Below, piece after piece: positions 50,407 to 59,900 of a stretch of DNA of 64,000 bases; position 1 is the first letter of the stretch; the number at the start of each line of letters is the position of its first letter. The stretch is from positions 1 to 64,000 of the forward strand of contig JAISZL010000069.1 in the NCBI GenBank assembly GCA_031269245.1, read 5' to 3'. Origin of the DNA: Synergistaceae bacterium. GTDB lineage: Bacteria > Synergistota > Synergistia > Synergistales > Synergistaceae. The notes under the pieces were generated by a model. That model made no database searches, was not told the origin of the DNA, and saw nothing but the letters and a program-made list of their open reading frames with translations. The translations under genes were made by a program, and so were the position numbers.

Positions 50407-51870
50407 GTGAGCGCCAGAAATCTGCCGAGGGGCGCCCTGCTCGTTCTGATGTTGGCCGTGACCGCGCTCACCTGCGCGACGTTCCTCATATCGTTGTACG
50501 TGTTCAGGGCCCATGAGGCATTGACCGACAGGATGCTGGCCTCGTATGTCCAGGACGTGGCCGAGATGTTCGCGCAATCCCCCCCCCAGGAGCCGGAGCC
50601 TCCCCCGAGGAGGATGGCGCGGAGGATGCGGGAGGCGGAGGGTCATAACATACCGAGGATGAGGAGGTTCTTCCGCATGTTCGCGGCCGATCCGTCGCTC
50701 GACTCTGGAGGGCTCCTCGTCCTAGACTCCGAGGGGCGGCTGTTGGGAGGCTCCGAGGGGGCGGAGAAATTGCTTCCCCTCTGGGGCGGAGGCGTCGAGC
50801 CGGGTGAGCCGGTCGTCGTGACGGGGCCTGATGGCAGGAGCTACTGCATGGTCGTCCGGGCGCTGGAGCGGGGAGGCCACGTCATGGTGGCCGCGTCCAA
50901 GACCAGCCTGCTCAGCTCGTACTCCAAGCTTTGGAACTTCTGGCTCTTCTCGGTGATGACGTCGTCCGCCGCGATGCTGGTCGGCATCTGCGCACTGTGG
51001 AGGTACTTCGTGATGCCGGTTCGCCGCATCGTCGAGGCGATAGGCAGCCTGAGGTGGGGAACGTCGAAGCCGGAGTTCGAGCGTCGGCGCGCTGGGCACG
51101 TCCCGCCGCTCCATGAGGTCGGCGCGCTGGAGGAGGCCGTGGAGAGGGCGGCGGTCGATGCCATTTCCGAGAAGAGCCTGCGCAGGCGCTACGTCTCGGA
51201 CATCGTGCAGGCACAGGAGGACGCGCGCAGGAGGCTGGCCCGTGAGCTCCACGACGGGCCGCTCCAGTCCGTGGTGGCGGCGATAAAGCGCATTCAGCTC
51301 GCGCGCCGCGCCTCACCCCAGGGCGCGGCGCGTGAAAACCTCGACGAGGCGGAGCGCGTCTCGCAGTACGCCGCTAACGAGATAAGGGACTACTGCGACG
51401 AGCTCTCCCCGTCGTGGGCGGCGCTGGGGATCGAGGGCGCGCTGGAGGAGCTGGCAGAGCGCCTCTCGATGGCGTACGACGTGACGATAAGGGTGTCGGC
51501 CGACGACGAACACGGCGATATGCCAGGGGATTGCGCGCTCGCCCTGATCCGCATACTTCAGGAGGCGGTCTCGAACTCCGTCAGGCACGGCGGCGCGCGC
51601 GAGATCGACGTGCGGCTGGAGAGACGCGGCGAGGGGGCGGCGTTCTCCATAACCGACAACGGGCGCGGCTTCGACGGGGACCTGCTGGCCCGGCCCGACT
51701 TCGAGCGGATGCGCCTCCAGGGACACAGGGGCCTCTCCAACATGCACGAGCGGGTTCAGATGCTGGGCGGCGAGCTGGAGATCTCCCCCGCCTCCAGCTC
51801 CCCCTCGTCGCCGGGGACTCGGATATCCGTGTTCATCCCCTATGGCGAGGACGCGGACAGTGTCGCCTGA
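50407..51870 (+). CDS. NarX-type sensor histidine kinase (HisKA_3)
   Basis: RRRLARELHDGPLQSVVAAIK, ILQEAVSNSVRHGGA, DNGRGFDGD. Confidence 0.94.
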   Translation: MSARNLPRGALLVLMLAVTALTCATFLISLYVFRAHEALTDRMLASYVQDVAEMFAQSPPQEPEPPPRRMARRMREAEGHNIPRMRRFFRMFAADPSLDSGGLLVLDSEGRLLGGSEGAEKLLPLWGGGVEPGEPVVVTGPDGRSYCMVVRALERGGHVMVAASKTSLLSSYSKLWNFWLFSVMTSSAAMLVGICALWRYFVMPVRRIVEAIGSLRWGTSKPEFERRRAGHVPPLHEVGALEEAVERAAVDAISEKSLRRRYVSDIVQAQEDARRRLARELHDGPLQSVVAAIKRIQLARRASPQGAARENLDEAERVSQYAANEIRDYCDELSPSWAALGIEGALEELAERLSMAYDVTIRVSADDEHGDMPGDCALALIRILQEAVSNSVRHGGAREIDVRLERRGEGAAFSITDNGRGFDGDLLARPDFERMRLQGHRGLSNMHERVQMLGGELEISPASSSPSSPGTRISVFIPYGEDADSVA

Positions 51871-52151
51871 TGCCGTCGCCCGCGCGATGAGGATATGCAG
51901 TTTTCGCTATCTTTCGGTAGGTAATTGGGCCGATCAAAACCTAATCATCCCCTGCTATATTTTGTCCTAACAGATAATTCTAAAAGTATTTTTCAAGAGG
52001 GAAAGCGCCATCTATCGCCGTAGATGTTGGCAGATGCCATGCCTCCTTCGGTGTTAAAAATACAGGTGTTGAGTGCAAGTCGGGTGAGCGGTTTTACGGT
52101 GGGGAAATTGTCCTTGGATTGTGTCGTCGCGCCGCGAAACGCAACCGCCGC

Positions 52152-52186
52152 GAGGGACGGTCAGAACTTTGACCGTCCCTCGCGCG
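52152..52186. other. Strong hairpin in a long intergenic region
   Basis: GCGAGGGACGGTCA GAACT TTGACCGTCCCTCGC; no T-run. Confidence 0.6.
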
Positions 52187-52203
52187 TTATGCGCGAGCTG
52201 GGT

Positions 52204-52311
52204 TTGATCCCAATTCGATTTCAATCGGGCGTCAACGGTGTGTCCAGAGGCGTATAAACACTGTCATTAAAATCTTTTAACTTTAGGCCGTTTATCGCGA
52301 ATTGGTATCAA
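52204..52311 (+). repeat. MITE-like intergenic repeat, divergent copy 4
   Basis: TTGATCCCAATTCGATTTCAAT ... TTATCGCGAATTGGTATCAA: imperfect terminal inverted repeats. Confidence 0.6.
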
Positions 52312-52937
52312 ATTGGTTTGAATCCTACGAACCTCCTGGTGGAGAGGAAGCCGCTCCCGCGGATCACGAACCTGTACGGGTAATCGGCCGCCTCCCCCGA
52401 GTAGCTGACGTTGATTCTCTTCGTGGCGAGTATCGACCCGTCCGGGGGGCTCTCGCCCTCCTCGATGAAGATCCGTTCCCCGCACAGGTCCGCGCCGTAG
52501 AGCTCGCGGGTTATCCCCAGGGCTATGCAGAGCTTGCCGGGGCCGCCGCAAAGTTTTTTGACGTCGTCCGTCCCCCGGCGCTCCATCATCAGCTCGAGCC
52601 CACGCGTGGGCTCGAGCGCCCGTATCAGGACGGCCTCGGGTTCCCCGGGGCGGTTGGTCACCACGTTGAAGCAGTTGTACATGCCGTATATCAGGTAGAC
52701 GTACACGAACCCCCCTGGGCCGAACATCACGCTCGTCCTGTGTCCCGCGATCGGGGCGGCCATTTTGTGCGAGTGGCACGCGGCGTCGCCTTGCCCCGCG
52801 TAAGCCTCGGTCTCGACTATCCTGCCGGCCGTCAGCCCGAGGGGCGAGTCGTGGACCAGCACGGCGCCCAGCAACTTTCTCGCCGCGGTGACCGCGTCAT
52901 CCATATAGAACTCCCGCCGCAGCGCGTCGCCCGGCAT
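52308..52937 (-). CDS. mpg: 3-methyladenine DNA glycosylase (AAG/MPG family)
   Basis: ETEAYAGQGDAACHSHKMAAP, GHRTSVMFGPGGFVYVYLIYGMYNCFNVVT, RALEPT. Confidence 0.95.
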   Translation of the reverse strand: MPGDALRREFYMDDAVTAARKLLGAVLVHDSPLGLTAGRIVETEAYAGQGDAACHSHKMAAPIAGHRTSVMFGPGGFVYVYLIYGMYNCFNVVTNRPGEPEAVLIRALEPTRGLELMMERRGTDDVKKLCGGPGKLCIALGITRELYGADLCGERIFIEEGESPPDGSILATKRINVSYSGEAADYPYRFVIRGSGFLSTRRFVGFKPI

Positions 52938-53049
52938 AGGACCTCCCCCCTCCCTGTCGCCCGCTCGGGTCCGCTCTTTTAAATTATCGCCCTGCGGCTA
53001 TAATATATAATAATATACGCGAATCAGCGTTTTCGTTAGAAGATAAGGG

Positions 53050-54936
53050 GTGATCGCTCTGTCTGACTTGAACGATTCCGTCAACGCGGCAAATGAACCG
53101 GAGGCGCGGAGGACGCGGGGAAAACGCCCGCTGGCCCTGCTGTGGGGCATGTCGCGCGGCTTCAGGGGGCTTTATCTGATCGCGTTCGCGGCGATGCTCG
53201 TCTCCATGTTCTCTAATTTCCTGCTGCCGCAGGTGATACGGTTTGTCGTCGACAACGTGGCAGGGGGGATGCCCCTCTCGGATATGCCGGCGCTCTCGGC
53301 GCTGCTCGATCTCGCCGGAGCTTCGGAGAGCGTGGACTTTCTGCGCGCCCACAGGGCCTTCATCGGCCTGATGGTGCTGGCCGTCTCGGTGTCGAGCGGC
53401 GCGTTCAGCTTCGCGTACAAGCGCGCCCTCTCCATTGCGTCCGAGGGCCTGGTAAAGGGTCTGAGGGACAGGCTGTTCGCGCACATCCAAGTTCTCCCCT
53501 ACGAGTGGCACATAGGCATACAGACGGGCGACATCATCCAACGATGCACCTCTGACGTCGAGATAGTCCGCAACTTCGTCTCGAACCAGCTCATAGAGAT
53601 TATCCGCGCGGTCGTCATGGTCGCGTTCGCCTACGGCATACTCTTCCCCATGAACCTGCCGCTCTCCGTCGCGTCCTTCGCCTATCTGCCCATAATATTC
53701 TGCTATTCCTTCGTATTCCTGCGCAGGGCCACCGACCGCTTCCTGGAGACGGACGAGGCCGAGGGGCAGCTGTTGGCCATCGCGCAGGAGAACTTCACCG
53801 GTGTCAGAGTCGTCCGGGCCTTTGGGCGGGAGCGGTACGAGGTGGACCGCTTCGACCGGCAGAACAGGCTGTTCGCTGATCTGTGGATGAGGCTGGGGAG
53901 GATGCTGAGCGCGTATTGGGGGTTCGGCGACCTCTTGACGGGCCTCCAGATGGTGACCATATGCGTGGCCGGGGCGTATCAGTCCGCGGCGGGCGGCATC
54001 ACCATAGGGGAGTTCATCGTGTTCCTGTCGTACAACTCGATGATAATATGGCCAGTACGCGGTTTGGGGCGCGTGCTCTCAGAGGCGGGCAAGACCCTGG
54101 TCTCACTCGGGCGCGTAGGCGAGATACTGGACGCCGCGCCGGAGTCCGACGACGACTCGGCACTGACCTCGCCCCTCGATGGGGACATAGAGTTCGACCG
54201 CGTCAGCTTCTCCTACGGGGACACCAAGGTCTTAGACGGCATATCGTTCACCGTAGAGGGCGGAACGACGCTGGGGATACTGGGGGCGACCGGGGCCGGC
54301 AAGACCACAGTGGCCCACCTCATATGCCGGCTTTACGACCTAAAGGAGGGCTGCGGCGAGATACGCATCGGAGGGGTGGACATAAGGAAGTATAAGCTGT
54401 CGTGGCTCCGGTCGAACGTGGGGATAGTGCTGCAGGAGCCGTTCCTGTACTCCCGCACCATCGCCGAAAACGTGGCGGCCCTCTCCGGCGGCTGCGGCAT
54501 GGAGAGGATAAAGGAGGCCGCCGCCGTCTCGCAGGTGCATGACGCGATAGAGGAGTTCTCCCAGGGATACGGCACCATAGTCGGCGAGCGCGGTGTCACC
54601 CTGTCCGGGGGGCAGAAGCAGAGGGTGGCGATAGCACGGACGATCCTCAAGGCGCCGCCGATAATGATATTCGACGACGCCCTCTCGGCCGTTGACACCG
54701 AGACCGACTCGAAGATACGCGCGGCGCTTCGGGAGCGTTCGCGCGGGGTCACCACTATAATCATAGCGCACAGGATCACCTCACTCTCCGGCGCCGACAG
54801 GGTTATGGTCATGGAGAACGGGCGAATAGCCGAGATGGGGACGCCGTCTGAGCTGATGGCCAGGGGCGGCATCTACAGGAGGATAAGGGACATGCAGCAG
54901 AGCGTGGAGGAGGAAATGATGGAGGGTGGAGACTGA
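53050..54936 (+). CDS. ABC transporter, ATP-binding/permease subunit 1
   Basis: TM domain; LGATGAGKTT, VTLSGGQKQRVAIARTIL, MIFDDALSAVD. Confidence 0.95.
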   Translation: MIALSDLNDSVNAANEPEARRTRGKRPLALLWGMSRGFRGLYLIAFAAMLVSMFSNFLLPQVIRFVVDNVAGGMPLSDMPALSALLDLAGASESVDFLRAHRAFIGLMVLAVSVSSGAFSFAYKRALSIASEGLVKGLRDRLFAHIQVLPYEWHIGIQTGDIIQRCTSDVEIVRNFVSNQLIEIIRAVVMVAFAYGILFPMNLPLSVASFAYLPIIFCYSFVFLRRATDRFLETDEAEGQLLAIAQENFTGVRVVRAFGRERYEVDRFDRQNRLFADLWMRLGRMLSAYWGFGDLLTGLQMVTICVAGAYQSAAGGITIGEFIVFLSYNSMIIWPVRGLGRVLSEAGKTLVSLGRVGEILDAAPESDDDSALTSPLDGDIEFDRVSFSYGDTKVLDGISFTVEGGTTLGILGATGAGKTTVAHLICRLYDLKEGCGEIRIGGVDIRKYKLSWLRSNVGIVLQEPFLYSRTIAENVAALSGGCGMERIKEAAAVSQVHDAIEEFSQGYGTIVGERGVTLSGGQKQRVAIARTILKAPPIMIFDDALSAVDTETDSKIRAALRERSRGVTTIIIAHRITSLSGADRVMVMENGRIAEMGTPSELMARGGIYRRIRDMQQSVEEEMMEGGD

Positions 54937-54938
54937 AG

Positions 54939-56756
54939 ATGCCGTCTTACGATGACGAAACCTACGACAAGCCGTTCAGCCTGCGGGTCTGGGCCGCGAT
55001 GTTCCCGTTTTTCAAGCCGTATCGCCGCGAGCTGGTCCGCATAGCCCTGTTAATGCTCTTCTGCTCGCTGGTCGACGTGTTCATACCTCTCTTCCAGAAG
55101 CATGTGATAGACCGCTTCATCTTCGCGCGCGCGTCGGAGGGCATATGGCTCGCCGCGTCAGCCGCCGCGGCGATGATCGTGTGCAACATGCTGAGCGTGA
55201 TCATGTACACGAGGCTCGCGATAAACGTCGAGGTGAGCTTCGCGCGCGACCTGAAGAGGGCGTGCTTCGACCACCTCCAGACCCTCTCCATTTCATACTA
55301 CAACACGACTCCCGTGGGCTACATCATAGCGCGCGTTATGTCGGACACGGACAAGATCGGTCTCATCATCGCGTGGGGGCTGGTGGACCTGATGTGGGCC
55401 GCGTCCTACGCGATCATGGCTGCGGCGGCCATGCTGCTGCTCGACTGGCGGCTCGGGATATGGATGGTGCTGGTCATGCCGGCGATGGCCGTCGCCACAT
55501 CGTGGTTCCAGAACGGGATATTGCGTCACAACAGGCTGGTGCGCCGCACGAACTCTCTCATGACCGGCTCCTTCAACGAGGGGATACTGGGCGCGCGCAC
55601 GTCGAAGACGCTGGTCATAGAGGACATAAACACGGCGGAGTTCTCGCGTCTGACGGGAGAGATGTACAGGGGCTCCGTGCGCTCCGCCGCCCTCAGCGCG
55701 GCGTACACCCCGGTCATGATGGCCTTCGGCGCCGTCTCCGTCGCCATAATACTGGTTCAGGGCTCGTCGTTCCTGACGAGCGGCGCCATAGCGTTCGGCA
55801 CGCTCTCCGCGATGGTCTCGTATGCCATAAACATCTTCGAGCCGATCCAGCACCTCTCGTACATCTTCTCCGAGGCCACCTCGACGCAGGCCAACATAGA
55901 ACGCGTGGACGCGCTCCTCCACCGCGAGCCCGAGATACGCGACTCGCCCGATGTCGTGGAGCGCTACGGGGACAGTTTCTCCCCGAGGAGGGAGAACTGG
56001 GAGGCGTTGTCCGGCGACGTCCGCTTCGACGATGTGACGTTCAAGTACCCGGACGGCGACGAGTACGTCCTCGAGCGCTTCAACTTGGACGTGCCGGCGG
56101 GGACGTGCGTCGCCATTGTCGGTGAGACGGGGGCGGGAAAATCCACCCTGGTCAACCTCGTCTGCCGCTTTTTCGAGCCCACGTCGGGCAGGATACTGAT
56201 AGACGGGAGGGATTACCGCGAGAGGTCTCAGCTCTGGCTGCACTCGAACATCGGCTACGTGCTTCAGAGCCCCCACCTCTTTTCGGGAAGCGTCCGGGAC
56301 AACATCCGCTATGGCAGGCTGGACGCCGCCGACGAGGAGATAATGGAGGCCGTCCGCCTCGTCTCCGCCGACGCGGTGCTGGAGCGCCTTCCGCACGGTC
56401 TCGACAGCGACGTCGGAGAAGGAGGCGACCGGCTCTCCACCGGGGAGAAGCAGCTTATCTCGTTCGCCCGCGCCGTCCTGGCGAACCCCAGGATTTTCGT
56501 GCTGGACGAGGCGACCTCGTCGATAGACACGGAGATGGAGCGCCGGATACAGAACGCCATATCGCGCATCCTGAAGGACCGCACGTCGTTTTTGATAGCT
56601 CACAGGCTCTCGACGATAAAGATGGCCGATATGATCCTGGTGGTGAAGGACGGGAGGATAATCGAGCGAGGAACCCACCGGGAGCTGCTGCGCCGGAAGG
56701 GACACTACCTGGAGCTCTACTCCATGCAGTACGAGGAGGACCTGATACGGCGCTGA
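54939..56756 (+). CDS. ABC transporter, ATP-binding/permease subunit 2
   Basis: VGETGAGKSTL, LSTGEKQLISFARAVLANPRIFVLDEATSSID; 2 bp downstream of subunit 1. Confidence 0.95.
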   Translation: MPSYDDETYDKPFSLRVWAAMFPFFKPYRRELVRIALLMLFCSLVDVFIPLFQKHVIDRFIFARASEGIWLAASAAAAMIVCNMLSVIMYTRLAINVEVSFARDLKRACFDHLQTLSISYYNTTPVGYIIARVMSDTDKIGLIIAWGLVDLMWAASYAIMAAAAMLLLDWRLGIWMVLVMPAMAVATSWFQNGILRHNRLVRRTNSLMTGSFNEGILGARTSKTLVIEDINTAEFSRLTGEMYRGSVRSAALSAAYTPVMMAFGAVSVAIILVQGSSFLTSGAIAFGTLSAMVSYAINIFEPIQHLSYIFSEATSTQANIERVDALLHREPEIRDSPDVVERYGDSFSPRRENWEALSGDVRFDDVTFKYPDGDEYVLERFNLDVPAGTCVAIVGETGAGKSTLVNLVCRFFEPTSGRILIDGRDYRERSQLWLHSNIGYVLQSPHLFSGSVRDNIRYGRLDAADEEIMEAVRLVSADAVLERLPHGLDSDVGEGGDRLSTGEKQLISFARAVLANPRIFVLDEATSSIDTEMERRIQNAISRILKDRTSFLIAHRLSTIKMADMILVVKDGRIIERGTHRELLRRKGHYLELYSMQYEEDLIRR

Positions 56757-56899
56757 TTGATACCAATTCGATTTCGCCGGGAAGGCATCCGGTGACGCTG
56801 GCTGCCTTCCCGGCGCGTAGGGCATGGCGCGTTGTTTTGCGGTCCTCCAAACCTGTTTTGACGCTTCACCCTTCAGGTCTTTGATTTCAAATTGGCATG
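56757..56899 (+). repeat. MITE-like intergenic repeat, copy 5 with an embedded hairpin
   Basis: TTGATACCAATTCGATTTC ... CAAACCTGTTTTGACGCTTCACCCTTCAGGTCTTTGATTTCAAATTGGCATG; internal CGCCGGGAAGGCA/TGCCTTCCCGGCG arms. Confidence 0.7.
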
Positions 56900-56907
56900 A
56901 CATATCG

Positions 56908-59900
56908 TCAATAGGTTCTCCAATTCAGTATGACGTTCCGGCCCTTTTCCAGGTTAACCCCGCCGCCCGACGGTTGCCTGTGAGGTATCCCGAACATGCC
57001 CCCGCCGTAACCGGAGCCTCCTTCGATGGTGATATCGCTCAGGTTGTCCTGCTCCGCCACCACTTTAGCCAGGTTGTCTCCGCCGAAGCGCTCGAATGTC
57101 CCCACGACCGTTTTTTTGGAGCCCTCCGTCAGGAGGGTGAGCCCGGTTATCTTGATGCCCTCCACCTCTATATACTTTTTCATGCCGCCCTTGGCGTCCG
57201 TCCAAATCGTCGGGGCGCCGGTTCGGATGTCTAACGCGTAGAGCCTCGCGTCGCCGGATATCGCCCTCGTGATCTCACAATTCGCCGTGCTGTTCACATT
57301 GACCCTGTTCCTCCTGATGAACGTCGCCGCGTACAGCACGTTGTCCGCGAGCAGCGGTTTCGCCGAGACGTATTCCCTGAAACTCGTGCCGCTTGACTTC
57401 TGAAGCGGTATGTACCAGCCCCGCTTGCCATTGCCGCTCTTATCCGCCAAGAGCTCCTCCAGGTCAGACCGCGTTACGGTTTTGGTGTCCGAGTCGGATA
57501 TTCTGTACGAGAAGATGAACTGGCTCTCGTTGGCGAGCACCCCCTCGGGCGTGTCCGGGCTGCCCGTCCTCGTGTTCAGGTCGGCGGTGCCGCCGGCCAC
57601 CCACGTTGCGTTCCCCTCCCTGGCTATCGCCACGCCGTATGGGTTTGCGTAGTTCAGCGCGCCCTTCTTGTCCGTCTGGAGCGTGCCGGCCGTCCTTATT
57701 TGCCAGTTCTTTGAGGCCAACGCCTCGCCGTTTTCGCCCTCCAGGTCCGCGCGGAATATGTTTCCCCTGTTGTCCATCGCGTAGACCCGGCCGGTCGTGT
57801 GCGGGCCGTTCTCGGAGCGCGCCAGCGCCGGCTCGGATATCATCATCCCCATGTAGGGAGCGGTCCCCGTGGCACCCGCTCCCGCGCGCCAGCGGGAGTC
57901 TTTCATCGAGTTCGTGTCGAACGCGCGGATGACGCTCCCGTCCTTCGGGTCGAGGAAGAGCAGGGTCGCGCCCTCGTTCCCGTTTTGCGCCAGGTTTATG
58001 TCCGACTGCTGCCCGCCCGGGACGACGATGATGTTCCGCGGCCCACTGTCGGTGGACGTCACCCCCATCGAGGGCTTTGGGCCGTTGAGGCCGAGCTTGT
58101 CAAAGGCGTTCCCAGCGCTCGCCTGTACCGCCGGCTGCGCGTCCCCGGCCGACATGGATATGATGTCGCTCCCGGCGTGTTCGACATACCACATGAACTT
58201 GGGCTCGTCGAAACGGCTTATGTCCATCATGTACAGCCCATTGCCGCCGCGCCCCAGGGAGCCCAGAAGATAGCTCCCCCAGCCGGTGCTGTCGCCGTTC
58301 TGATCGAGGTCGAAGTCCCTCTTCTGCAGGGGACCGTCCAGCGTGAACGACGGGTTTGACCGGATCTGGTAGCTGGCGTTAGACCGCACGTCGTTCCATC
58401 GCTGTTTTTTCGTGACCGGGTCCACATGCGTCTTCAGCGACGCCAGCCGATATGGAACCAGGACGGGCGGCGGGAGTATCGCCATCTCCTCCCGTCCCGA
58501 CGAGGCGTTCACCACGTGGAGTATGCCGTCGTTGGTCTGCGCGTATATTTTGGGTTGTTCCTGATGCGTGACCACGTTCGTCCACTGGGAGTAGCCCGGC
58601 AGGCTTTGCGCGCCGGGAGAGATCTTGTTCGGTTTTTTGGCGAACACGACGCCGGAATGCCCGAAGTCGCCCAGCATCGTCCTCCTCTCGATCGGGCGTC
58701 CCTCCGAATACGAGTAGTCGTAGCCCCGCAGCCACATAATCAGCGCGTCTGATGGAGACGTCGAGCCGAACGTGCCCCCCGGCAAGTTCGACGCGTCCAT
58801 CCTGTCGTTCGTCATACCGGTCATCCGCGCGAAGTGGATGTCTCCGGCGCGCGGCTCGACCCAATCGTTCGCCTTCCAGTAGCGCGGATTCCTTTTGCCG
58901 ATGTCACGGCTGATCTCGCTGCCCAGCTCCCAGTCCTTCGTGAGCGTCAGATTGTCCTTGCTGTCGCGGGCGCCGACGTAACGGGTGAGGGTGGCGTCCC
59001 ACTGGTCGTTCCTGACGATCCTGTAGGTGATCTGGTACACGTTGGACTCGGCGCCGCTGACGGTCTCGTCGCCGATGGGGGGAGACTGGACCAGCGCTCC
59101 CTTGCCCGGCTGTTTTACACTGTTCTCGTTGATGACGTTGAGCGTGAGACGGAGCGCCGCGCTCAGCTCGTTCACGTTCTCCGCGAAGATGCAGGGCACG
59201 TCGGCGGACTCGTCGTTCGGGTCGCGGCCCATCCCGGCGCGCGCCATCCTCTTGATGTTGGCGCGCATCTTTTCGAGTGTCTTCCTCGCGGCCGCGTTCT
59301 TTTCCCTGGCCGGGTCGGCGACTATGCCGATGACGAGCGTCCTGATCGGGTTGCCTAGCTTGACGTCGACGTACTTGTATGTTCCGTTGGCGTTCAGATC
59401 GGGGGTGCCGTCCGCCTTGAACTTGATCGAGTTGACGGTCTTCCCCTTCTTCGGGTCCGTGGCGTCGTAGAGGTTTTTTATCGCCTCCCACGCCGGGTAC
59501 AGGAGACCTTCCCTGCCGCGGGTCGTCTCCATCTCCTGCCCCGCCGCCAAGATCACCAGCCAGTTGTCCTCGCACGCCTCCCTTATGGGGAAGGATATCG
59601 GGGCGAGGTCGTTTTGGGTGACTCGCGTGGTGTCCTTCTGGAAACTGACATTCTTGGCGTTCTTGTCCCCCAGCGCGACCTGGATGGCGTTTAAGGGTTT
59701 ATTATGCCTGGTCGGATCAACGCTTTTGTTTGACACCGTGAAAACCCTGGGCGGCGAGAAGAAGTCCAGCACCGAGCCGGCCGCCTCGCCGGAACCGGCG
59801 TTGAAGTGCGCCCTCGGCGAGGCGATGTAGTAAAAGTCCCAGTTGCCCCCGGGAGCGTGGAAATCGCCTAAATAGTTCACGTGACGGTCCTTCGCGGAGT

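Noticed and set aside
55293-56903. 536-aa minus-strand ORF
   Set aside because: Antisense to ABC transporter subunit 2; shadow ORF.
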